A stretch of 46,003 nt of DNA from DTU089 sp002440045 (GTDB lineage Bacteria > Bacillota > Clostridia > Oscillospirales > Acutalibacteraceae). Made by a program: the position numbers and the translations under genes. The notes beneath the pieces are model-generated. The model was not told the origin of the DNA. It did not search any database and saw nothing but the letters and a program-made list of their open reading frames with translations. Numbering within the stretch: position 1 is the first letter of the stretch; the number at the start of each line of letters is the position of its first letter. The stretch lies in NCBI GenBank assembly GCA_937885695.1, contig CALABP010000038.1, forward strand, positions 1-46,003, written 5' to 3'. Below are positions 8,570-15,619 of this stretch, in pieces.

Positions 8570-9177
8570 AAGGGGTCTCCCGTCCAGAATAAATGGTCGG
8601 CAATAAGAAGCGCCCTGCAAGGCGCCGCCTCGGTGCCGCTTAATTTCAAGGGCTGTGCCAAAAGAAAATATCTTCCGGGCTTTACGTTTGAAAGGTCAAG
8701 CCCCTCTAAAATCGCCGTGCCCGAGCCTAAAAGCGCCTTATGTATTACGGCGTTTGAGCCGTGGTTGCCTATAGAAGCCGAGTCCGTTCCGACAAGCTTT
8801 ACGCCCGAGTCCGAAACGTAATAAGCACTGCTTTCCATAAGATAAGAAAGCCCGTTGCCCTTAATAAGCAGGCGTTCGCACTTTTTCCACGGGAAATATT
8901 TTTCGGCATATTCGCCCGTTATGGGTCCCGGAGGGGTTTCGACAACAATACATTCGCCGATGAAAATGTCAAGCGGCAAACGGTCTATAGGTGCGCCGCC
9001 GTCAATAAAATGAAGCGGTGCGTCAATGTGCGTTGCCGCGTGAAGGCAGGTGTAAAATGCGCTGAGGTTGCATCGGCCGCCTTCTCTTAACGACTCAATC
9101 GGGTCGAGGTAGCCTTCGGGGTCGCCCGGATAAACGGGGGTTTTTAAAATGTCTCTTGAAATATCCAATATATCCAT
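8566..9177 (-). CDS. Cyclase / kynurenine formamidase-family hydrolase
   Basis: The protein belongs to the cyclase family (PF04199), which includes bacterial kynurenine formamidase and isatin hydrolase. The metal-binding motif is seen as HAATHIDAPLHF, equivalent to the HxGTHxDxPxHF consensus, in the first 70 residues. A second conserved block is EGLDLSNVKPGRYFLLAQPLKL near the C-terminus. Its 203 residues are normal length. It starts 11 bases after hisS and its stop overlaps rqcP by four bases, so it sits inside that operon. No other tryptophan-degradation gene is present, so the substrate is open. The upstream sequence shows no good Shine-Dalgarno site. Confidence 0.85.
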   Translation of the reverse strand: MDILDISRDILKTPVYPGDPEGYLDPIESLREGGRCNLSAFYTCLHAATHIDAPLHFIDGGAPIDRLPLDIFIGECIVVETPPGPITGEYAEKYFPWKKCERLLIKGNGLSYLMESSAYYVSDSGVKLVGTDSASIGNHGSNAVIHKALLGSGTAILEGLDLSNVKPGRYFLLAQPLKLSGTEAAPCRALLIADHLFWTGDPL

Positions 9178-9188
9178 AACACTTAAAT

Positions 9189-10541
9189 TTATTTAAAATT
9201 AAAATAATTGTTTATATCTTCCTGGGTCATACCTGTGAAGTCAAGATTTGCTATACCTGCGACGGCGCCTTTAACGACAATATCGGCGAAGTTGTCCGAA
9301 AAATCGTCAATGTCAACGTCGAAGGTCTCTTTGGTCTCCATGTTTTTAACGGAAAGAGCGCCGCTTGCAAGCTCGTTGTCGCCTATAACTACCGTGTATT
9401 TTGCGCCGAGCTTGTTTGCAAGCTTCATTTGCGCTTTTATTGAGCGCCCCACGGTGTCGGTCAATACGAAAAAGCCTTCGCTTCTGAGGCTTGCGGCAAT
9501 TTCGAGAGCGGCGATGTCAGCTTCTTCGCCCGCCGTGACAATAAACAGGTCGCATTTGGGCGCCTGCGGGAAAGACACGCCCGACTCTTCCATGGCAAGC
9601 ATAAGCCGCTCAATGCCTATTGCAAGGCCGCACGCGGGGATAGGCGAGCCGCCCAATTCTTCAACAAGCCCGTCGTATCTTCCGCCGCCGCCGAGAACAA
9701 GTCCGTCGGTTTTTTCGGCGTGTGAAACAAACTCAAACACCGTTCTTGTGTAATAGTCAAGTCCTCTTACGATGTGCGGATTTACGGTGTAGCTTATTGA
9801 AAGCGCGTCGAGATATTTTTTGAGCGCTTCAAAGTGCTCGCGGCAGTCGTCGCATATATAGTCAAGCACAACAGGCGCTTTTGACGCAATTTCGGAGCAC
9901 ACGGGGCTTTTGCAGTCAAGAATGCGCATGGGGTTGCGTTCAAGGCGCGAAAGACATGTTTCGCAAAGCGAGTCTTTTTTATCTTCAAAATATGCTTTAA
10001 GAGCCGCCGTGTATTTTTTGCGGCATTCGGGACAGCCGATTGAGTTGATTTCAAGCGAAAGGTCCTCTATGCCGAGATATGCAAAATATTCGTTGGCAAG
10101 CGCAATTACCTCGGCGTCGGCAAGGGGAGAAGCGGAGCCGAAGCACTCAAGCCCGAACTGGTGAAATTCACGAAGCCTTCCCGCCTGAGGCTTTTCATAG
10201 CGGTAGCAGGAGGTGAGGTAGCAGATTTTAACGGGGAGAGGCTCGTTAAAAAGCCCGTGCTCAAGAAACGCCCTTACAGCGCCTGCCGTGCCTTCGGGGC
10301 GAAGCGTAATTGACCTGCCGCCCTTGTCGGAGAAAGTATACATTTCTTTTTGAACAACGTCGGTGGTGTCGCCGACAGAACGGTCAAAAAGCTCGGTATA
10401 TTCAAAAACAGGGGTGCGCATTTCAAGAAAGCCGTAATTTTTTGCGGTTTCAATTGCGGCGTTTTCAAGGTATTGTATTTTGTGGCTTTCGGACGGTAAA
10501 ACGTCTTTTGTGCCTTTTATTGCTTTAATTGATGAGTCCAT
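9189..10541 (-). CDS. hisS: Histidyl-tRNA synthetase
   Basis: The enzyme charges tRNA-His in the cytoplasm. Class II synthetase motifs are clear: AIKGTKDVLP at the start, LRPEGTA at 80-86, motif 2 CYRYEKPQAGRLREFHQFG at 112-130, the His-specific VRGLDYYTRTVFEF, and motif 3 in CGLAIGIERLML. An anticodon-binding domain follows from about residue 330. At 450 residues it is slightly longer than usual, with a short C-terminal tail ending in GMTQEDINNYFNFK. The start at 10541 has GGCGG upstream. It begins about 30 bases beyond a terminator-like hairpin that follows mgsA. No T-box is visible in that short leader. Confidence 0.95.
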   Translation of the reverse strand: MDSSIKAIKGTKDVLPSESHKIQYLENAAIETAKNYGFLEMRTPVFEYTELFDRSVGDTTDVVQKEMYTFSDKGGRSITLRPEGTAGAVRAFLEHGLFNEPLPVKICYLTSCYRYEKPQAGRLREFHQFGLECFGSASPLADAEVIALANEYFAYLGIEDLSLEINSIGCPECRKKYTAALKAYFEDKKDSLCETCLSRLERNPMRILDCKSPVCSEIASKAPVVLDYICDDCREHFEALKKYLDALSISYTVNPHIVRGLDYYTRTVFEFVSHAEKTDGLVLGGGGRYDGLVEELGGSPIPACGLAIGIERLMLAMEESGVSFPQAPKCDLFIVTAGEEADIAALEIAASLRSEGFFVLTDTVGRSIKAQMKLANKLGAKYTVVIGDNELASGALSVKNMETKETFDVDIDDFSDNFADIVVKGAVAGIANLDFTGMTQEDINNYFNFK

Positions 10542-10572
10542 AATTTTTCCGCCTTACAAAGTGGTATTGATT

Positions 10573-10609
10573 GAAAAAAGGGCTGTAAAAAACTTGCTTT
10601 TTTACAGCC
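10573..10609 (-). terminator. Terminator between mgsA and hisS
   Basis: Read on the minus strand, GGCTGTAAAAAA (complement of 10598-10609) pairs with TTTTTTACAGCC (complement of 10581-10592), with a GCAAG loop, and is followed by CTTTTTTC. The hairpin closes mgsA, yet hisS starts only about 30 bases later. It could therefore also act as an attenuator for hisS. A second hairpin, AGGGAAGC/GCTTCCCT at 10641-10665, lies between it and mgsA. Confidence 0.7.
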
Positions 10610-10690
10610 GCTTTTATGTTGATGAATAAACAGTGCGCCGAGGGAAGCGCTTTAACGGCTTCCCTTTGTTTTCACGCGTTTTTCGGATAC

Positions 10691-11095
10691 TCAGTTTTTC
10701 GGATTTACGATGTCGCGCCAGTCAAGGTCGCCGCGCTCAAGGCTGTGTATGAGCGCTTCGGCGGTGGCGATATTCGTCGCAACGGGAATGTTGTGAACGT
10801 CGCAAAGTCTTAAAAGGTTGGCTTCGTTGGGCTCGCCGGGCTTGGGGTTAAGCGGGTCGCGGAACATAAGAAGTAAATCTATTTCATCGCAGGCAATGCG
10901 CGAGCCAATCTGCTGGTCGCCGCCCTGAGAGCCGCTTAAATACTTTTCGATGTTAAGCCCCGTGGCTTCGGAAACAAGCTTGCCCGTTGTGCCCGTGGCG
11001 CAAAGGTTGTGTTTGCTTAAAATTCCGCAATAAGCAATGCAGAACTGAGTCATAAGCTCTTTTTTGGAATCGTGAGCAATCAGCGCTATATTCAT
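10691..11095 (-). CDS. mgsA: Methylglyoxal synthase
   Basis: MgsA converts dihydroxyacetone phosphate to methylglyoxal and phosphate, a bypass used when sugar phosphates build up. The 134-residue protein has the family hallmarks: ALIAHDSKK at the start, the phosphate-binding ATGTTG, the catalytic Asp60 in GSQGGDQQIG, and LCDVHNIPVATNIATAE. The start has AAGGAG just upstream. A strong promoter lies 75 bases upstream, so it is transcribed apart from the FGGY kinase before it. Glycerol kinase is encoded nearby on the other strand, but nothing in the sequence links their control. Confidence 0.95.
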   Translation of the reverse strand: MNIALIAHDSKKELMTQFCIAYCGILSKHNLCATGTTGKLVSEATGLNIEKYLSGSQGGDQQIGSRIACDEIDLLLMFRDPLNPKPGEPNEANLLRLCDVHNIPVATNIATAEALIHSLERGDLDWRDIVNPKN

Positions 11096-11169
11096 ATTTG
11101 TCGCTCCTTTTATTTTGAATTTCGGTGATTTTAAAGATTAATAAGCCGTTTTATTCAGATACCTTAGAC

Positions 11170-11198
11170 ATTTTAACACGAAAGTTTTCATTTTTCAA
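11170..11198 (-). promoter_or_regulatory. Promoter for mgsA
   Basis: On the minus strand, TTGAAA (11193-11198) and TAAAAT (11170-11175) are 17 bases apart, and TGT directly before the -10 box makes it an extended -10. It faces mgsA. Confidence 0.75.
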
Positions 11199-11222
11199 CA
11201 AAAACCGTTTCAATGAGAAAAA

Positions 11223-12815
11223 TCAGGCGTTAAGGTCGGCAAAATTCTTTTTGTTTGCGGCATAAAGATTTTTGAAAACCTTGAAATATTTGTCGTATAC
11301 GGGCTTCTTTTCGGGGTCGGGATTAAAGGTTTTAACGGCGGGGATAAGCTCTTTTGCCGCTTCAATCGAGGGACATTCGCCTATACCGACGGCAATAAGC
11401 ACCGCCGCGCCCATAGCGCCGACGTTTTGGGGCGTGTCAACCGTTTCGATTATTTTGCCCGTGCAGTCCGCAAGAATCTGACAGGTAACGCTTGAAAGCG
11501 CGCCGCCGCCGACAAAGCGGATTCTGTCGGAGGTTTTGACCTTTTTCTCTTCGGTTTCGATAAACCAGCGCAGGTGATAGCAAACGCCCTCGAGCACTGC
11601 GCGAATCATCTCGCTTTTGCCTGTTTCAAGGCTTATGTTAAAGAACATTCCGCGGGCGTTCGGGTCTTCAAACGGGCAGCGGTTGCCGTGAAGCCACGGT
11701 GTAAAGATAACGCCGCCCGAGCCTGCGGGAACGTCTTTTACAACGTCGGTCATATAGTCGTAAAGGCTTGTGTATTTTACTTCGTAGCCGTCAGTGATAT
11801 GCTTCTTTTCAAGATAGATGCCGATTTCGTCAAGCGCAAGGTGGTCCTTTACCCATTCAAGGCATTTGCCCGCCGTTTCAAGCTCGCCGAAATAATTGTA
11901 TTTTCCGTCCTGCGCGCCGACAACCGAAGCTATCATGGCAGATGTGTCAACAAGGCTTTTGTCAACAACAACCGAAACCCAGCCCGACGTGCCGCTGTAA
12001 ATGTGCGTGTCTCCGAGAGCCGTGCAGCCCGCGCCAACGCCGATTAGCGAAGCGTCGCCGCCGCCGCCGAAAACGGGTGTGCCGGGGTTAAGTCCGAGCT
12101 CTTTTGCAGGCTCTTCTTTTAAAAGCCCCGCTTTTTCGGTAGAGCCGATTATTTTCGGAAGATGCTCTTCCTTTACGCCTATCATATCGCACATATCTTT
12201 GCTGAAGCATTTTTTGTGTATGTCGTAAAGAAGCGTTGCAAAAGCGGAGTCGTGCGTCATACAAAACTCGCCGGTCATACGCGCGATGAAATATTCTTTA
12301 ACGTCGAGCCATTTGTATGCTTTTTTGAAAACCTCGGGCTCGTGCTTTTCAACCCATTTGTATTTCCAGACGGGGTCTTTTACGGATGCTGAAACCGCAC
12401 CCGTAATTTTGAGTGATTTAAGAAGCCGCGGAATGTTTGCGCCCGCAATCTGCGGACCGAATGCCATGCCCTCTTTAAGCTCTTCTCTTGCGCGCTGGTC
12501 CATATAGCTCATGGCGCGCCTTACGGGCTTTGCGTCTTTATCGACAAGCACCACGCCCTGCATCTGCGAGCAGAACGAAATACCCTCGATAAGCTTCGGG
12601 TCAAGCCCGCTTTCATTTAAAACCTTTGATGTTGTTGAGCAAAGCGCGCCCCACCATTCTTCGGGGTCCTGCTCTGCGCCGCCGTCGGGCAGAACATAAA
12701 GCCCGTAGCCCTTTGACGCCGCCGCGATGAGCTTAACCGTTTTGCCCAATTCAAAAATACAGGTTTTTACGCCTGTTGTGCCAATATCGTAAGCGATTGC
12801 ATATCTTGATGCCAT
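11223..12815 (-). CDS. FGGY-family carbohydrate kinase, xylulokinase-like
   Basis: The protein has both halves of the FGGY fold. The first holds the phosphate-binding AYDIGTTGVKTCIFEL. The second holds GTSGWVSVVVDK and the adenosine-binding FVGGGALSSVTCQILADC, and then GAMGAAVLIAVGIG. Overall it looks most like xylulokinase (XylB), but FGGY substrates (xylulose, ribulose, gluconate, others) are hard to tell apart by eye, so I give no symbol. I chose ATG 12815, which follows a GGGGG purine block by seven bases and opens MASRYAIAYD. An in-frame ATG at 12836 lacks a ribosome binding site. The product has 530 residues. It stands alone between its own promoter and that of mgsA; no isomerase or transporter gene is adjacent. 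Confidence 0.85.
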   Translation of the reverse strand: MASRYAIAYDIGTTGVKTCIFELGKTVKLIAAASKGYGLYVLPDGGAEQDPEEWWGALCSTTSKVLNESGLDPKLIEGISFCSQMQGVVLVDKDAKPVRRAMSYMDQRAREELKEGMAFGPQIAGANIPRLLKSLKITGAVSASVKDPVWKYKWVEKHEPEVFKKAYKWLDVKEYFIARMTGEFCMTHDSAFATLLYDIHKKCFSKDMCDMIGVKEEHLPKIIGSTEKAGLLKEEPAKELGLNPGTPVFGGGGDASLIGVGAGCTALGDTHIYSGTSGWVSVVVDKSLVDTSAMIASVVGAQDGKYNYFGELETAGKCLEWVKDHLALDEIGIYLEKKHITDGYEVKYTSLYDYMTDVVKDVPAGSGGVIFTPWLHGNRCPFEDPNARGMFFNISLETGKSEMIRAVLEGVCYHLRWFIETEEKKVKTSDRIRFVGGGALSSVTCQILADCTGKIIETVDTPQNVGAMGAAVLIAVGIGECPSIEAAKELIPAVKTFNPDPEKKPVYDKYFKVFKNLYAANKKNFADLNA

Positions 12816-12854
12816 ATGTATGCCCCCAAATACCATTGTATATACTTATAATTA

Positions 12855-12883
12855 ATTATGCACTATTTTCTGTGAATAATCAA
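12855..12883 (-). promoter_or_regulatory. Promoter for the FGGY kinase
   Basis: On the minus strand, TTGATT (12878-12883) and CATAAT (12855-12860) are separated by 17 bases, about 40 bases before the kinase start. Confidence 0.6.
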
Positions 12884-12986
12884 CAGGTTCTGTGTAAAAA
12901 AATAAGCTTTTTTTTATAAAAACCGCCCTTTTTTCGGTGCGAAATAAAAAAGTTTCGATTTTTTTGAAAAAATATTAAAAAAACTC

Positions 12987-13014
12987 TTGACTTTTTTTCA
13001 GTTCGTGATATAAT
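12987..13014 (+). promoter_or_regulatory. Strong promoter for 5S rRNA
   Basis: TTGACT at 12987-12992 and a perfect TATAAT at 13009-13014 are 16 bases apart, preceded by very A/T-rich sequence that may act as an UP element. Transcription would start near 13021. The short leader contains a 6-bp hairpin, ACTTCG (13022-13027) with CGAAGT (13032-13037), which may be a processing signal before the mature 5S end. Confidence 0.85.
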
Positions 13015-13046
13015 AAGTCTCACTTCGGTAACGAAGTAATCTCCAA

Positions 13047-13162
13047 GTCGGTGTTGATGGCGTTGAGGGTCCACCCGTTCCCATCCCGAACACGGTAGTT
13101 AAGCTCAACAGTGCCGAAAATACTTAGCGGGAAGCCGCTTGGGAAGATAGGGCGATGCCGAC
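13047..13162 (+). rRNA. rrf: 5S ribosomal RNA
   Basis: The roughly 116-nt sequence carries the conserved 5S blocks GATGGCGTTGAGGGTCCACC, CCGTTCCCATCCCGAACACG, GTTAAGCTCAACAGTGCCGA and GGGAAGATAGGGCGATGCC. The ends were set by pairing GTCGG (13047-13051) with CCGAC (13158-13162) to close helix I; each end could be off by one or two bases. No 16S, 23S or tRNA gene is next to it. It has its own promoter and terminator, so it is an orphan 5S gene. Confidence 0.95.
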
Positions 13163-13175
13163 ATATCCAAAAAGG

Positions 13176-13204
13176 GCGACCACTCTTTGAGTGGTCGCTT
13201 TTTT
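13176..13204 (+). terminator. Terminator of 5S rRNA
   Basis: GCGACCACTC (13176-13185) pairs perfectly with GAGTGGTCGC (13189-13198), with a TTT loop, followed by six T residues. Confidence 0.93.
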
Positions 13205-13295
13205 GCTGTAAAAAAGAGCTTTTTGCAAAGTTTTAGAGCCTTTTTACTGTTTACAATTCACTATTCTTGCTGTTCTTTATTGTATAAGTTGTTTA

Positions 13296-13325
13296 TTTAC
13301 AAAGTAAGTAAAACAGTGATATAAT
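13296..13325 (+). promoter_or_regulatory. Promoter for the malQ-glpK-rmuC unit
   Basis: TTTACA at 13296-13301 and a perfect TATAAT at 13320-13325 are separated by 18 bases, 45 bases before the malQ start codon. Confidence 0.7.
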
Positions 13326-13370
13326 TTAATATATATTATGGCAAAAGGGCATATGTTTCGGAGGACTTTT

Positions 13371-14810
13371 ATGGAAAGAAAAAGCGGAGTTTTAATGCAC
13401 ATATCCTCGCTTTACGGCGACTATTCATCGGGCGGTTTCGGAAAGTCTGCGTTTTCTTTTATCGACTTTCTTAAAGACTGCGGTTTTTCTTATTGGCAGG
13501 TATTGCCGTTTAACCCCGTTGACGAGTGCAATTCGCCTTATAAATCGGCTTCGACGTTTGCTCTTAATCCGTATTTTGCAGATATTGACAGCCTTTTTGA
13601 ACAAGGGCTTATAACCGAGGACGAGCGCCGCGCTTCAGTGCAGAAAACGCCGTATTACTGCGAATACGACAGGCTGAAAAAAGAAAGGCTCGCGCTTTTG
13701 AAAAAAGCCGCCTCGCGCGCGAACGGCGAGCTTTCAAAAAGTGTGGAGGATTTTATAAAAGCGCGCCCTTACATACGCGATTATTGCGAATTTGCGGCGC
13801 TTAAAGAGGTTAACGGCGAAAAACCATGGACAGAGTGGACCGAAGTTTCTTTTGATAAAGACGAGTTTTTCGCACAGTGCTTTATTCAGTACGAGCTTTT
13901 TTATCAGTGGCAAAAAATTAAAAGCTATGCAAATAAAAACGGAATAAAAATCATCGGCGATATTCCCATTTATGTTTCGTTTGACTCAGCCGACGTTTAT
14001 TTTAACAAGGAGCTGTTTTGTGCCGACGAAAACGGCAGACTCTCTCTTGTTGCGGGCGTTCCCCCGGATTATTTTTCGGCGGACGGTCAGCTTTGGGGCA
14101 ATCCGCTTTACAATTGGGAAAGAATGGAAAAAGACGGGTTTTCGTGGTGGCGCGAGCGCTTAAACAATGCGCTTTCGCTGTTTGACGGCGTAAGAATAGA
14201 CCATTTCAGAGGGTTCGAGAGCTTTTGGGCAGTGCCCGCTTCTGAAAAGACCGCCAAAAACGGAAGCTGGAAAAAAGGCCCGGGAATGAAGCTTATTAAT
14301 GTGCTTAAAAAGACGGCGGGCGAAAAGCTTATTATTGCCGAAGATTTGGGCGACATTACAGAGGACGTTATAAAGCTTGTAAACGACAGCGGCTTTCCCG
14401 GAATGCGCGTTTTTCAGTTCGGCTTTTTGGGCGGCGAGTCGGTTCACAAGCCGCACAACTACATAAACAACTGCGTTGCATATTCGGGCACGCACGACAA
14501 CAACACGCTTTTGGGCTATCTTTGGGAAATGCCGCTTGACACAAAACGCGACGTTATGAATTATTGCTCGTGCGACCCTGAAAAATGGAACGAAAACGGC
14601 TGCCGCGCAATAGTTAAAACAATTCTCGCAAGCTCTGCGGGGCTTGCAATATTCCCGATTCAGGACCTTTTGGGTTACGGAAGCGACACGCGCCTTAACG
14701 TCCCCGGGAGAGCTTACGGCAACTGGCTTTATCGCATAACAAAAGAACAGCTTGGCTTTATAAATAAAGATGAGCTTAGATATTATAACGCGCTTTACGG
14801 GCGCATTTAA
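13371..14810 (+). CDS. malQ: 4-alpha-glucanotransferase (GH77)
   Basis: The enzyme transfers alpha-1,4-glucan segments between oligosaccharides in glycogen or maltodextrin metabolism. GH77 catalytic residues are in place: the nucleophile Asp277 in VRIDHFRGFESFWAVP, the acid/base Glu324 in LIIAEDLGD, and Asp376 in SGTHDNNTLLGYLW. I chose ATG 13371, which follows GGAGGA by five bases and gives 479 residues opening MERKSGVLMHISSLYG. An in-frame ATG at 13338 has no ribosome binding site. It heads a run with a HAD phosphatase, glpK and rmuC. No glycogen synthase or phosphorylase gene is adjacent. Confidence 0.94.
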   Translation: MERKSGVLMHISSLYGDYSSGGFGKSAFSFIDFLKDCGFSYWQVLPFNPVDECNSPYKSASTFALNPYFADIDSLFEQGLITEDERRASVQKTPYYCEYDRLKKERLALLKKAASRANGELSKSVEDFIKARPYIRDYCEFAALKEVNGEKPWTEWTEVSFDKDEFFAQCFIQYELFYQWQKIKSYANKNGIKIIGDIPIYVSFDSADVYFNKELFCADENGRLSLVAGVPPDYFSADGQLWGNPLYNWERMEKDGFSWWRERLNNALSLFDGVRIDHFRGFESFWAVPASEKTAKNGSWKKGPGMKLINVLKKTAGEKLIIAEDLGDITEDVIKLVNDSGFPGMRVFQFGFLGGESVHKPHNYINNCVAYSGTHDNNTLLGYLWEMPLDTKRDVMNYCSCDPEKWNENGCRAIVKTILASSAGLAIFPIQDLLGYGSDTRLNVPGRAYGNWLYRITKEQLGFINKDELRYYNALYGRI

Positions 14811-14819
14811 GGGGTAAAT

Positions 14820-15614
14820 ATGGCAGAGCTTAAAGATATTTCACTTTTTTTACTCGATATGGACGGAACGGTCAATTTGGGGTTCGACCCGATTGACGGC
14901 GCCAAGGATTTTTTGGACGAAGTAAGAAAACAGGGGAAAAACTATATTTTTCTTACAAACAATTCGTCAAGAAACGCCGGCGATTACGTTGAAAAAATGC
15001 GAAAGCTCGGTTTTTTCTGCGAAAGAGAAAACGTTTTCACTTCGGGCATGGCGGCGGGGCTGTTTTTAAAGAAAAACAAGCCCGACGCGCGCGTTTATGT
15101 GTGCGGAACAAAGTCGCTTTGTGAAGAGGTTAAAAGCTACGGCGTAAACGTTACAGAAGACGACGCCGATACGGTGCTTCTCGGCTATGACACCGAGCTT
15201 AATTACGAAAAAATAAAAAAGGTCTGCGCGCTTCTTTCAGAGGGCGCTGACTATTACGCCACCAACGTCGATATGGTTTGCCCGATAGAGGGCGGGCGCT
15301 ATTTGCCAGACTGCGGCTCTTTTGCCGATATGTTTTATAACGCGGTCAAAAGAAGACCTGTGTTTTTAGGCAAGCCCGACAGAACGATGATAGACATTGT
15401 TCTTGAAAAAACAAACACGCCCTATGAAAAGGCGGCAATGGTCGGCGACAGAATTTATACCGACGTCAAAACAGGCGTCAACGCGGGAATTACCTCGGTG
15501 CTTGTGCTTTCGGGGGAAACAACGAAAAAAGACGCCGAAGAAAGCGACGTGTGCCCGACTTATATCCTTGACTCCGTTCGGGATATTTACAATATAATCA
15601 AAGATGAAAGGTGA
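14820..15614 (+). CDS. HAD-superfamily phosphatase, NagD-like (IIA)
   Basis: This is a HAD hydrolase of subclass IIA. Motif 1 is LLDMDGTVNLG with catalytic Asp13 and Asp15, motif 2 is FLTNNSSRN, motif 3 is LGKPDRTM, and motif 4 is MVGDRIYTDVKTGVNAG. The cap domain lies between motifs 2 and 3. Relatives include NagD, AraL-type sugar phosphatases and glycerol phosphate phosphatases. The gene begins nine bases after malQ and ends five bases before glpK. A role on a three-carbon or sugar phosphate made in the same unit, such as glycerol 3-phosphate, is an inference from position only. Confidence 0.88.
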   Translation: MAELKDISLFLLDMDGTVNLGFDPIDGAKDFLDEVRKQGKNYIFLTNNSSRNAGDYVEKMRKLGFFCERENVFTSGMAAGLFLKKNKPDARVYVCGTKSLCEEVKSYGVNVTEDDADTVLLGYDTELNYEKIKKVCALLSEGADYYATNVDMVCPIEGGRYLPDCGSFADMFYNAVKRRPVFLGKPDRTMIDIVLEKTNTPYEKAAMVGDRIYTDVKTGVNAGITSVLVLSGETTKKDAEESDVCPTYILDSVRDIYNIIKDER

Positions 15615-15619
15615 ACCGA

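Noticed and set aside
10542..10690. A T-box leader for hisS
   Set aside because: The gap is too short and lacks the conserved T-box antiterminator sequence; only two simple hairpins are present.
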